From: an uncultured Collinsella sp.
Lineage (GTDB): Bacteria > Actinomycetota > Coriobacteriia > Coriobacteriales > Coriobacteriaceae
Direction of reading: 5' to 3'
Assembly (NCBI GenBank): GCA_902479095.1
Contig: CABSNL010000014.1
Location: 1-40,667 of the forward strand
DNA length: 40,667 bases
The translations under genes and the position numbers were made by a program. Under the pieces are notes generated by a model, which saw nothing but the letters and a program-made list of their open reading frames with translations, was not told the DNA's origin and searched no databases. Of the stretch, positions 24,255 through 32,080 are shown one piece after another. Position 1 is the first letter of the stretch; each line of letters starts with the position of its first letter.

Positions 24255-24284
24255 GTCGTTCCTTTCGGGTTACAGCCCTGTGGG

Positions 24285-25211
24285 CTATGCGAGCTCGTCG
24301 GCAATAGCTGCGACCTGTTCGGCCGTTTCGCACGAATACACACGAACGTCGCTCAGCGTACGCTTGACCAAGCCGGACAGCGTTTTGCCGGGGCCGACCT
24401 CAATAAACGTGTCGATGCCTTTATCCTGCAGAGCATGCAGCGTGTCGACCCATCGCACGGCATGACTTACCTGGCTGGCCAAGACATCCGACGCTGCTCG
24501 CGGGTCCGCCGGATAGGGCGCCGCCGTCATATTTGCCATAACAGGAATGAGCAACGGGGACGGCGCGTGACCGGCATCGATATATGCAGCAAGGCCACAG
24601 GTCGCCTCGGCCATATAGGGGCTATGGAATGCACCCGACACCGCGACCTTCATGGCCCGGCCACCAGCCTCTTTTACCAGGACGTCGAGGGTCTGCAACG
24701 CATCGGGTGCTCCGGCCACAACCGTCTGCTGGGGGCTGTTGTAGTTGACCGGCCAACAGTCCTCGCCGGCCTGTTTTGCCAAGCCCTCGACCTGCGCCGC
24801 ATCGAGTTTGATGACGGCGCGCATTCCGCCGGGATGACGCTCGGCCGCCGTGGCCATCAATGCCGCGCGCTCACACACGAGCTCAAAACCCGCTCTTGTA
24901 TCGAATGCCCCCGCAAAGGTGAGTGCAGTGACCTCGCCCAGCGAGAATCCCGCACAGGCGGCAGGCACCACGCCGCGCTCGCGCAGAGCGGCGGCGACAG
25001 CCAAGTCGTGCACGAACACGCAAGGCTGCGTGTTCTCGGTCTGCGAGAGCTCCTCTTTCGAGGCGCTCCGGCACTGCTCGCTCGTCCCCGGGCGCACCTC
25101 ATCGGCGATTGTAAACACCTCGGCAGCCGCCGGCGATGCCTCGATGAGGTCGACGCCCATCGCGGGATGCTGGGCACCCTGACCGGCAAACAGAAACGCT
25201 ACGCTACCCAT
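24285..25211 (-). CDS. fabD: Malonyl-CoA:ACP transacylase
   Basis: A 308-aa enzyme that loads malonyl groups onto ACP. It starts MGSVAFLFAGQGAQHPAMG (GQGAQ at 10-14). The nucleophile is S90 in AGFSLGEVTAL, where the usual GHSLGE histidine is phenylalanine; the catalytic histidine is in SGAFHSPYM near residue 200. The ATG at 25211 overlaps the fabK end by 13 bp, giving translational coupling. Confidence 0.96.
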   Translation of the reverse strand: MGSVAFLFAGQGAQHPAMGVDLIEASPAAAEVFTIADEVRPGTSEQCRSASKEELSQTENTQPCVFVHDLAVAAALRERGVVPAACAGFSLGEVTALTFAGAFDTRAGFELVCERAALMATAAERHPGGMRAVIKLDAAQVEGLAKQAGEDCWPVNYNSPQQTVVAGAPDALQTLDVLVKEAGGRAMKVAVSGAFHSPYMAEATCGLAAYIDAGHAPSPLLIPVMANMTAAPYPADPRAASDVLASQVSHAVRWVDTLHALQDKGIDTFIEVGPGKTLSGLVKRTLSDVRVYSCETAEQVAAIADELA

Positions 25212-26143
25212 GCGGACGCACCCTTCAGGACATGCTCGGCGCCATCGACAAGATCGTCGACGATTTCGCGTGCGCTCTGGCGTTCGTTGACCATGCCGGC
25301 AATCTGTCCGCACAAATACGAACCCTCTTCGTAATTACCGTCCTTTGCGGCTTTACGAAGCGCGCCTGTGCCCATGGCCCCAAGCTCCTCGGGGCTTGCG
25401 CCCGCCGCCTCGTTCTTGGCATACGCGTTGGTGAAGGGGCTCTTGAGGGCGCGAACCGGATGTCCCGTCGAGCGACCGGTCGCACGCGTCGACGTGTCGC
25501 CTGCCTTGAGCACCAGCTCTTTGTACTGTTCGGATACGGTGCACTCGTTTGCGACCAGAAAGCGTGTTCCCACCTGGACGCCGGCAGCGCCGAGCATAAA
25601 GGCGGCCGCCACACCGCGGCCATCGGCGATGCCGCCAGCCGCAACCACGGGAATATCGACCGCATCGACAACCTGCGGCACCAGCGCCATCGTCGAGGTC
25701 TCTCCAATATGGCCGCCTGATTCGGTGCCCTCGGCAACCACGGCAGTTGCTCCGCGACGCGCCACGAGACGCGCCAGCGCCACCGAAGCCACGACGGGTA
25801 TGACCTTGATGCCTGCATCGTTCCAGGCCTTCATGTACTTGGTGGGATTGCCGGCGCCGGTCACCACAACGGGCACCCGCTCATCAATCACCACTTGTGC
25901 GACCTCGTCGACAAACGGGCTCATGAGCATAACGTTGACGCCAAAGGGCTTATCCGTCTTGGCGCGCAGCTCGTGAATCTGATCGCGCAGCCAGTTTGCG
26001 TCGGCATTCATGGCCGCGATAATGCCTAAGCCGCCCGCCTCGGACACGGCAGATGCCAGCGAGGCGTCGGCAATCCAGGCCATGCCACCCTGGAATACGG
26101 GCTTTTCGATGCCGAGCAGATCGCAGAGAGGAGACTTGAGCAT
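25199..26143 (-). CDS. fabK: Enoyl-ACP reductase II (FMN-dependent)
   Basis: A 314-aa TIM-barrel flavoenzyme that carries out the last reduction of each elongation cycle. It starts MLKSPLCDLLGIEKPVFQGGMAW; GGLGIIAA and the flavin/catalytic segment EGTESGGHIGETSTMALVP (about 138-156) are typical, and IPVVAAGGIADGRGV binds phosphate. FabK enzymes are unrelated to FabI and are refractory to triclosan, so low triclosan sensitivity is predicted. ATG 26143 has GGAG 8 nt upstream; a GTG at 26146 is the alternative. The start region touches the acpP stop. Confidence 0.96.
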   Translation of the reverse strand: MLKSPLCDLLGIEKPVFQGGMAWIADASLASAVSEAGGLGIIAAMNADANWLRDQIHELRAKTDKPFGVNVMLMSPFVDEVAQVVIDERVPVVVTGAGNPTKYMKAWNDAGIKVIPVVASVALARLVARRGATAVVAEGTESGGHIGETSTMALVPQVVDAVDIPVVAAGGIADGRGVAAAFMLGAAGVQVGTRFLVANECTVSEQYKELVLKAGDTSTRATGRSTGHPVRALKSPFTNAYAKNEAAGASPEELGAMGTGALRKAAKDGNYEEGSYLCGQIAGMVNERQSAREIVDDLVDGAEHVLKGASAWVA

Positions 26144-26145
26144 CA

Positions 26146-26382
26146 CTACTTCTCCAATGCCGCCTCGACCGTATCGACGAACTCGCCGACCGTCTTGGGG
26201 TTCTCCTCGGTATCGAGCTCAATGCCAAACTCGTCCTCGACGGCAACGAGGATCTCGACGGTACCCAGGCTGTCGAGGCCAATCTCCTCGAGCGTGGACT
26301 CGGGCTTCATCTCGACATCGTCAAGGCCGGCGGTCTCTCGGATAACGTCGCAAACGCGCTCGAAGGTCTTCTGATCTGCCAT
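26146..26382 (-). CDS. acpP: Acyl carrier protein
   Basis: A 78-aa, acidic four-helix carrier. GLDSLGTVEILVAVEDEFGIEL contains S38 of the DSL motif, the 4'-phosphopantetheine site. ATG 26382 follows AAGGAG. It is encoded between fabH and fabK, directly within the enzymes that use it. Confidence 0.97.
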   Translation of the reverse strand: MADQKTFERVCDVIRETAGLDDVEMKPESTLEEIGLDSLGTVEILVAVEDEFGIELDTEENPKTVGEFVDTVEAALEK

Positions 26383-26434
26383 GGTAGTTCTCCTTTGTTT
26401 GTGCCCCAGGGGCGTTTTCATTTCCTATGTGCAA

Positions 26435-27394
26435 CTACTTCCAGCGAAGTAGATAGCCACCTACATCCAAGCCGGCGCCAAATCCGACCAGGGCGATGGT
26501 GTCGCCCGCGTGCAGCGCCCCGGTATTTGCCAGTCGATCGAGAGCAAGCGGAATACAGGCGCTCGAGATGTTGCCGGTTTCACGCAACGTTCGGACCACA
26601 CGTTCATCCGGCACACCCAGGCGCTTGACCGCCTGGCTCAAGATTCGTTCGTTAGCCTGATGGAATACAAAGTGGTCGATGTCCTCGACCGCGATGCTCG
26701 CATCGCAGGCGAGCTTGTTGACCGTGTCGCAGATGGCATTGACGCCAAACTTGAAGACACGACGACCGTTCATGGAAAGCACGCTTTCGCGGTCCTGCGC
26801 CGTCTTATACGGCGAGAAGCCCGCCAATCCGGGGACGCGCAGTGTTTCGACGTCGGGCACCGTCGAAAGCTCAACAGCAAGGGGATTCTCTCCCCCAGCC
26901 CCTATGACCGCAGCACCCGCGCCATCGCCAAAGAGCACGCAGGTGGCACGGTCGGTCCAGTCGAGCGCGCGCGTCATCTGCTCGGCAGCAACGACAAGCA
27001 CGCGCTCGGCACGGCCGCGGGCGATATAGCCCTCGGCGACATCGAGCGCAAATACGAAGCCGGCACAAGCCGCCGAGACATCGAAGGCAGGGCACGTCGC
27101 GCCTAGTCGCTCAGCAACGGCACACGCCTCAGCGGGAACAAGGTGGTCACCCGTCGTCGTCGAGCAGACGATCAGATCCAGCTGGCTCGCGTCGATTCCG
27201 GACACCTGGAGTGCCCGCTCGCTCGCCGCTACGGCAAGGTCGTCAAGTGACTCGGTGGTACAGACGTGGCGGCTCTTGATACCGGTGCGGGTAAAAATCC
27301 ACTCATCCGAGGTATCGAGGAACTCGGACAGCTCGTCATTGGAAACACTGCGCTCAGGAAGCGCCGAGCCTGTTCCAAGAATCGTGAAACCCAT
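26435..27394 (-). CDS. fabH: 3-oxoacyl-ACP synthase III
   Basis: A 319-aa initiating condensing enzyme joining acyl-CoA with malonyl-ACP. The active-site set is complete: C110 in FDVSAACAGFVFAL, H245 in FVFHQANERI and N275 in RETGNISSA. DEWIFTRTGIKSRH (30-43) is the family N-terminal motif. ATG 27394 is preceded by AAAGGAGG at 6 nt. It is the first gene of the fatty-acid operon; two copies of a GTTGTTGACGTGTTWACAT element lie 17-83 bp upstream. Confidence 0.97.
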   Translation of the reverse strand: MGFTILGTGSALPERSVSNDELSEFLDTSDEWIFTRTGIKSRHVCTTESLDDLAVAASERALQVSGIDASQLDLIVCSTTTGDHLVPAEACAVAERLGATCPAFDVSAACAGFVFALDVAEGYIARGRAERVLVVAAEQMTRALDWTDRATCVLFGDGAGAAVIGAGGENPLAVELSTVPDVETLRVPGLAGFSPYKTAQDRESVLSMNGRRVFKFGVNAICDTVNKLACDASIAVEDIDHFVFHQANERILSQAVKRLGVPDERVVRTLRETGNISSACIPLALDRLANTGALHAGDTIALVGFGAGLDVGGYLLRWK

Positions 27395-27410
27395 CACTAA
27401 CCTCCTTTGA

Positions 27411-27477
27411 GTTGTTGACGTGTTTACATCGACCAAGAGAGGATAGCGCATTTCAGTCGTTGTTGACGTGTTAACAT
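27411..27477. promoter_or_regulatory. Duplicated dyad operator between fabH and the biotin ligase
   Basis: GTTGTTGACGTGTTTACAT (27411-27429) and GTTGTTGACGTGTTAACAT (27459-27477) differ by one base and lie 48 bp apart centre to centre. Each contains an imperfect dyad TGTTnACnnGTnAACA. They flank a TATCCT hexamer (minus strand, 27441-27446), the same -10 as predicted for rpsL. Known FapR and FabT sites look different. The controlling protein is not encoded in the window as far as I can tell. Confidence 0.65.
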
Positions 27478-27570
27478 TAAATTGTCCAAATGCGACAAAG
27501 GCTTCACATTGTGTCTGTCTCTCGACACCATTGCGTTATTCACTTATTCATTAAGGAGGTAGCAGCCGTT

Positions 27571-28347
27571 ATGGATGCCAAATTAACGATAGTCGACGTA
27601 ACCGGATCGACCAACGATGACCTGCTCGAAGCAGGAAAACAGGGTGCGCCGCACGGCACAGGACTTGCCGCCCGGGCTCAGACAGCAGGACGCGGTCGGC
27701 GCGGCCACAAGTGGGATTCAACCGCCGGCAACCTATTGCTTTCGATTGTCCTGCGTCCATGCGTTAATCCTGCAAAGTACTCTGGTCTTGCCGCCGTCAG
27801 CGGCCTAGCGGTGCTCGAGGCGCTCGAAAAGCAGGGTCTTGCAAACGAGATTGGCCTCAAATGGCCCAACGACCTCGTCGCACGAGGACATAAGCTCGGC
27901 GGCATCTTAGTCGAGGCGGCTCGTGACAACGAGGGCAAGCCCTTTGCCGTCTGCGGCATTGGCGTCAATGTAAACTACACGCCCCAAGAGGTGCCCGATG
28001 GCGGCCTGGCGGCAATTGGCCTCTCAGACCTCAACAAGAATGTTCCCACCGTCGATGTGCTCCTCGATGAGGTCTATCACGCGGTCATGAACGCTGTAGA
28101 AACATGGGCAGAACGTCTCAACGCCATGGAAGAAGACGCCGGACCGCTCGCGCCCGTCCACAGCGAATATATCGCTCACCTCAATTGGATTGGGGAGCAC
28201 GTTATCGCTCGCTCCCCCGCTGGGGACGAGCTGGCGCGAGGCATCTTTAAAACCGTCGATGACTTTGGTCGCGCGTGTATCGAAACGGAAGGCGGTTTGC
28301 GATCCTTCCATTTTGAGGAGGCATCGCTGCGTCCCATGGGTAAATAA
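27571..28347 (+). CDS. birA: Biotin--[acetyl-CoA carboxylase] ligase, monofunctional
   Basis: A 258-aa enzyme that activates biotin as biotinyl-AMP and attaches it to the lysine of AccB. The biotin/ATP loop is AGRGRRGHKW (39-48), KWPNDL is at 97-102 and KLGGILVE at 108-115 contains the catalytic lysine. The C-terminal domain (about 205-255) is the small BirA cap. There is no N-terminal winged helix, so it should not repress transcription itself. ATG 27571 is chosen because AAGGAGG lies upstream (27553-27559); the frame is open further without similarity. It is divergent from the fatty-acid operon that encodes its substrate. Confidence 0.94.
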   Translation: MDAKLTIVDVTGSTNDDLLEAGKQGAPHGTGLAARAQTAGRGRRGHKWDSTAGNLLLSIVLRPCVNPAKYSGLAAVSGLAVLEALEKQGLANEIGLKWPNDLVARGHKLGGILVEAARDNEGKPFAVCGIGVNVNYTPQEVPDGGLAAIGLSDLNKNVPTVDVLLDEVYHAVMNAVETWAERLNAMEEDAGPLAPVHSEYIAHLNWIGEHVIARSPAGDELARGIFKTVDDFGRACIETEGGLRSFHFEEASLRPMGK

Positions 28348-28406
28348 GGCGCCATAGCCACCCATTCGGCCGCATTACCTGGGCCCCAAGGCCACCATTC
28401 AAAACA

Positions 28407-28443
28407 AAAGAGCCCCGCTGCCGTAATGACAGCGGGGCTCTTT
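28407..28443. terminator. Bidirectional terminator between birA and rpsJ
   Basis: A 14-bp perfect stem AAAGAGCCCCGCTG (28407-28420) with its complement (28430-28443) and a 9-nt loop, A-rich before and T-rich after. It serves the convergent ends of birA (+) and the str operon (-). Confidence 0.93.
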
Positions 28444-28462
28444 AAGCTATGAGCGATATCGC

Positions 28463-28771
28463 TTAGAGCTTGATGTCGATGTCGACGCCAGCGGGGAGGT
28501 CGAGACGCATGAGCGAATCAACGGTGCCCGAGGTGGGGTCGAGGATGTCGATGAGGCGCTTGTGGGTGCGCATCTCGAACTGCTCACGGGAGTCCTTGTT
28601 CACGTGCGGCGAGCGGATAACCGTGTACAGGTTGCGCTCGGTGGGCAGGGGGACAGGACCGGAAACGCGAGCGCCGGTCTTCTGAGCGGTCTCGACGATG
28701 AGCTTCGCGGACTGATCGACGACCTCGTGATCATAGCCCTTGAGGCGAATGCGGATCTTCTGGGTAGCCAA
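28463..28771 (-). CDS. rpsJ: 30S ribosomal protein S10
   Basis: A 102-aa S10 of the 30S head, also the NusE antitermination factor. KIRIRLKGYDHEVVDQSA start, GPVPLPTE and SPHVNKDSREQFEMRTHKR are conserved. It begins at TTG 28771 with GGAGG 6 nt upstream; no ATG fits. It is the last gene of the str operon after fusA, with tuf missing, and is separated from rplC, its usual next neighbour, by about 14 kb. Confidence 0.97.
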   Translation of the reverse strand: MATQKIRIRLKGYDHEVVDQSAKLIVETAQKTGARVSGPVPLPTERNLYTVIRSPHVNKDSREQFEMRTHKRLIDILDPTSGTVDSLMRLDLPAGVDIDIKL

Positions 28772-28831
28772 CTTAAACCTCCAAAGAGTGCGAGAGATGT
28801 TCTCGCGGATTACGTAACAGGGAGCTCGAAC

Positions 28832-30931
28832 TTAGGCGTTCTTGCTCATGACCTCGTCCACGATGGACTTGGGCGCGGGCTCATAAGAGTCGAACTGCAT
28901 CGTGTAGGATGCACGGCCCTGGGTCTGGGAGCGAAGGTCGGTAGCGTAACCGAACATCTCGCCCAGCGGCACCTTGGCACGGATGAGCTTGCTGTTCTTG
29001 CGATCCTCCATGCCCTCGATCTTGCCGCGGCGACCGGAGAGGTTGCCCATAACGTCGCCCATGTACTGCTCGGGGGTCTCGACCTCGACAGCCATGATCG
29101 GCTCGAGCAGCTGCGGATCGGACTTCTTGAGGGCGTCCTTGATAGCCATGGAACCGGCGATCTTGAAGGCGGCCTCGGAGGAGTCGACCTCGTGGTAAGA
29201 ACCGTCGAACAGGGTGACCTTGACGTCGAGGACCGGGAAGCCGGCGATAACACCGGTGTTCAGGGCCTCCTGGATGCCCTTGTCGATGGACGGGATGTAC
29301 TCCTTGGGGACGACGCCGCCGACGATAGCGTTGACGAACTCGTAGCCGAAGCCCTCCTCCATCTTCTCGAGCTTGATGACGGCGTGGCCGTACTGACCGC
29401 GACCACCGGACTGACGGACGAACTTGCCCTCAGCCTTCTCGACGTCGTGACCAGCGGTCTCGCGGTAGGCAACCTGGGGCTTACCAACGTTAGCGTCAAC
29501 CTTGAACTCACGGAGCAGACGGTCGACGATGATCTCGAGGTGCAGCTCACCCATGCCGGCGATGATGGTCTGGCCGGTCTCGTGGTTGGTGGACACCTGG
29601 AAGGTCGGGTCCTCCTCGGCGAGCTTGGTCAGAGCCAGGGACATCTTGTCCTGCTCGGCCTTGGTCTTGGGCTCGATGGCAACGTCGATAACGGGCTTAG
29701 CGAACTCGATCTTCTCGAGGACGATCTCCTTGCCCTCGGCGCACAGGGTGTCACCGGTGGTGGAGTTCTTGAAGCCGACGCAAGCGACGATGTCGCCGGC
29801 GGCAGCGTCGTCACGGTCGATACGCTCGGCGGCGTTCATCTCGAGGATGCGGCCGAGGCGCTCGCGCTGACCGTTGGAAGCGTTGACAACGTAGGAGCCG
29901 GACTCGGCGCGGCCGGAGTAAACGCGGACGTAGGTGAGCTTACCGACGAACGGGTCGGTCATGATCTTGAAGACCAGGCCGGAGAAGGGCTCGTCGAAGG
30001 AAGGATGACGCTCGATCTCCTCGCCGGTATCCGGATCGGTACCGGTGACAGCCTCGACGTCGAGCGGGCTGGGCAGGTAGTCGACGACAGCGTCGAGCAG
30101 CTCCTGGACGCCCTTGTTCTTGTAAGCGGAGCCCACGAAAACGAGGTTGAGCTCGTTGGCCAGAACGCCCTTGCGCAGAGCAGCCTTGAGCTCCTCGACG
30201 GTGAAGTCCTCCTCCATGAGGATCTTCTCCATGAGCTCGTCGTCAAAGCTGGCAGCAGCGTCGAGGAGCTCCTCGCGCTTGGTGGCAGCGATGTCGGCAA
30301 ACTCAGCCGGGATCTCGTCCATCGGCTCGGGGTAGGTCATGCCCTTGTCGTCGGCCTTGAAGTCCCATGCGGTCATGGTGACGAGGTCGATGACGCCCCA
30401 GAAGTTGTCCTCGGCGCCCATCGGGACCTGAGCGGCCACAGCGTTGGCGTCGAGACGATCCTTCATGGTCTCGATAGCGTTGAAGAAGTCAGCGCCCACG
30501 CGGTCATACTTGTTGATGAAGGCGATGCGGGGGACGTTGAAGGTAGAAGCCTGACGCCAAACGGTCTCAGACTGGGGCTGAACGCCGGCAACGGCGTCGA
30601 AGACAGCGACAGCGCCATCGAGGACGCGCAGGCAGCGCTCGACCTCGGCGGTGAAGTCAACGTGGCCCGGGGTGTCGATGATCTGGATGCGGTAGTCCTT
30701 ACCGTCCTTGTTCCAGAAGCAGGTGGTAGCAGCGGAGGTAATGGTTACGCCGCGCTCCTGCTCCTGAACCATCCAGTCCATGGTGGCAGCGCCCTCATGA
30801 ACCTCACCGATCTTGTGGGTCTTACCGGTGTAGTAAAGAATACGCTCGGTCGTGGTGGTCTTACCGGCATCGATGTGAGCCATGATGCCGATGTTACGGG
30901 TATCGGAAAGCTTGTACTTAGGCTTAGCCAT
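28832..30931 (-). CDS. fusA: Elongation factor G
   Basis: A 699-aa translocase GTPase. G-domain motifs: AHIDAGKTTTTERILYYTG (P-loop, about 18-36), switch II DTPGHVDF and the NKYD variant of NKxD (INKYDRVGADF). Domains II-V follow through the conserved VGKPQVAYRET and the C-terminal LRSQTQGRASYTMQFDSYEP. Full length, no truncation. ATG 30931 follows AAGGAA. It is a single canonical EF-G in the rpsL-rpsG-fusA order. Confidence 0.98.
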   Translation of the reverse strand: MAKPKYKLSDTRNIGIMAHIDAGKTTTTERILYYTGKTHKIGEVHEGAATMDWMVQEQERGVTITSAATTCFWNKDGKDYRIQIIDTPGHVDFTAEVERCLRVLDGAVAVFDAVAGVQPQSETVWRQASTFNVPRIAFINKYDRVGADFFNAIETMKDRLDANAVAAQVPMGAEDNFWGVIDLVTMTAWDFKADDKGMTYPEPMDEIPAEFADIAATKREELLDAAASFDDELMEKILMEEDFTVEELKAALRKGVLANELNLVFVGSAYKNKGVQELLDAVVDYLPSPLDVEAVTGTDPDTGEEIERHPSFDEPFSGLVFKIMTDPFVGKLTYVRVYSGRAESGSYVVNASNGQRERLGRILEMNAAERIDRDDAAAGDIVACVGFKNSTTGDTLCAEGKEIVLEKIEFAKPVIDVAIEPKTKAEQDKMSLALTKLAEEDPTFQVSTNHETGQTIIAGMGELHLEIIVDRLLREFKVDANVGKPQVAYRETAGHDVEKAEGKFVRQSGGRGQYGHAVIKLEKMEEGFGYEFVNAIVGGVVPKEYIPSIDKGIQEALNTGVIAGFPVLDVKVTLFDGSYHEVDSSEAAFKIAGSMAIKDALKKSDPQLLEPIMAVEVETPEQYMGDVMGNLSGRRGKIEGMEDRKNSKLIRAKVPLGEMFGYATDLRSQTQGRASYTMQFDSYEPAPKSIVDEVMSKNA

Positions 30932-30950
30932 GTTAGTTCCTTACCTTAAC

Positions 30951-31424
30951 TTACCAACGATAGTGAGAGAACGCGCGGTTGGCCTCGGCCATCTTGAAGA
31001 CGTCCTCACGCTTCTTGACGGAAGCGCCCAGGCCGTTGGAAGCGTCGAGAATCTCGTTAGCGAGACGCTCGGCCATGGTCTTCTCCTTGCGAGCGCGGGA
31101 GAAGTTGACGATCCAGCGGATGCCCAGAGCGGTGGAACGACGGGAGTTGACCTCCATCGGGACCTGATAGGTAGCGCCACCGACACGCTTGGGCTTAACC
31201 TCGAGCGTGGGCTTGACGTTGTCCATAGCCTTCTTGAAGGTAGCGAGAGCGTCGCCACCCTCGGACTTCTCGGCAACGATCTCGAAAGCGGTGTAAACGA
31301 TGCGCTCAGCGGTGGCCTTCTTGCCGTCAAGAAGGACCTTGTTGATGAGCTGAGTCACCAGGCGGTTGTTGTAAACGGCGTCAGGCTGAACCTCACGACG
31401 ATTAGCTGCTGCACGACGCGGCAT
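30951..31424 (-). CDS. rpsG: 30S ribosomal protein S7
   Basis: A 157-aa S7, head assembly initiator and, in E. coli, translational repressor of the str operon. PRRAAANRREVQPDAVYNN start, INKVLLDGKKATAERIVY, VPMEVNSRRSTALGIRWIV and the end FSHYRW are conserved. ATG 31424 follows AAGGAG. Confidence 0.98.
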   Translation of the reverse strand: MPRRAAANRREVQPDAVYNNRLVTQLINKVLLDGKKATAERIVYTAFEIVAEKSEGGDALATFKKAMDNVKPTLEVKPKRVGGATYQVPMEVNSRRSTALGIRWIVNFSRARKEKTMAERLANEILDASNGLGASVKKREDVFKMAEANRAFSHYRW

Positions 31425-31497
31425 GTGAAATCTCCTTAAGTGTCTACCGTGCGGCGCTTAGGCGGCACACGGCGAAAGTATCAAAACGTTATCTGGC

Positions 31498-31875
31498 TTA
31501 TTTGGCCTTGGGGCGCTTAGCACCGTACTTGGAACGGGCCTGCATACGGTTCTGGACCGGAGCAGCGTCGTAGGCGCCACGGATGACGTGATAACGGACA
31601 CCAGGGAGGTCACGGACACGACCGCCGCGGACGAGCACGATGGAGTGCTCCTGCAGGTTGTGGCCCTCACCCGGGATGTAAGCAGTAACTTCGATGCCGT
31701 TGACAAGGCGAACACGGGCAACCTTACGAAGAGCCGAGTTCGGCTTCTTGGGGCTCGTGGTGAAGACGCGGGTGCACACGCCGCGCTTCTGGGAGTTGTG
31801 CTGCAGAGCAGCGTTCTTGGACTTCTTGGGCACGGAACGACGGCCCTGGCGAACCAGCTGGTTAATAGTAGGCAA
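31498..31875 (-). CDS. rpsL: 30S ribosomal protein S12 with arginine at position 88
   Basis: A 125-aa S12 at the decoding centre. The PKKPNSALRK loop keeps K43. The second loop reads GGRVRDLPGVRYH, giving R88 (codon CGT on the minus strand), where E. coli and most bacteria have K88. K88R is a classical streptomycin-resistance substitution in E. coli and Mycobacterium tuberculosis. D89 (the methylthio-Asp site) is present. The start is TTG 31875 with AAGGAG 6 nt upstream. First gene of the str operon, behind promoter 31969-31997. Confidence 0.98.
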   Translation of the reverse strand: MPTINQLVRQGRRSVPKKSKNAALQHNSQKRGVCTRVFTTSPKKPNSALRKVARVRLVNGIEVTAYIPGEGHNLQEHSIVLVRGGRVRDLPGVRYHVIRGAYDAAPVQNRMQARSKYGAKRPKAK

Positions 31876-31931
31876 AGCGTACTCCTTCTCGAATGATTCC
31901 AGCTTTCTGTAAAGTGCAACGGCTTGAATCG

Positions 31932-31949
31932 AGGGGTCAGCATCCCCCT
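31932..31949 (-). promoter_or_regulatory. Short hairpin in the rpsL leader
   Basis: AGGGG (31932-31936) and CCCCT (31945-31949) close an 8-nt loop on the minus-strand transcript, about 15-20 nt after the predicted start and about 55 nt before the rpsL start codon. It may be a simple 5' stabiliser. Confidence 0.4.
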
Positions 31950-31968
31950 ACGAAACACGCAGTTCGAT

Positions 31969-31997
31969 AGGATACGTGCCGTTAGCTGTGCCGTCAA
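31969..31997 (-). promoter_or_regulatory. Predicted rpsL (str operon) promoter
   Basis: Minus-strand -35 TTGACG (31992-31997), a 17-bp spacer and -10 TATCCT (31969-31974). The -35 lies 5 nt after the shared r-protein box. It gives a leader of about 85 nt. Confidence 0.65.
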
Positions 31998-32002
31998 CAG
32001 AC

Positions 32003-32038
32003 CACGCCGCCGGGCGTATCCCAAAATAGCCATATTTC
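32003..32038 (-). promoter_or_regulatory. Shared r-protein promoter box upstream of rpsL
   Basis: Minus-strand GAAATATG (32031-32038), 9 nt, GGATACGCCC (32012-32021), 5 nt, CGTG (32003-32006). All 22 fixed bases and both spacings agree with the box upstream of rplC, and the distance to the long hairpin repeat is the same at both places (59 nt between). It lies just upstream of the predicted -35, the position of an activator or upstream-element site. Confidence 0.6.
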
Positions 32039-32080
32039 CGCAAAGCCTACACAAAAGGAATCCCCTTCTGTACGCAGGGA

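Noticed and set aside
27571..28347. The biotin ligase as the repressor binding the duplicated dyad
   Set aside because: The protein starts directly with the catalytic domain; there is no N-terminal winged helix, so it cannot bind DNA in the way bifunctional BirA does.
28562..30949. A 795-codon plus-strand open frame over rpsJ and fusA
   Set aside because: An antisense shadow created by strong codon bias at high GC; repetitive Leu/Gly/Asp/Val composition and no family resemblance, opposite intact fusA.
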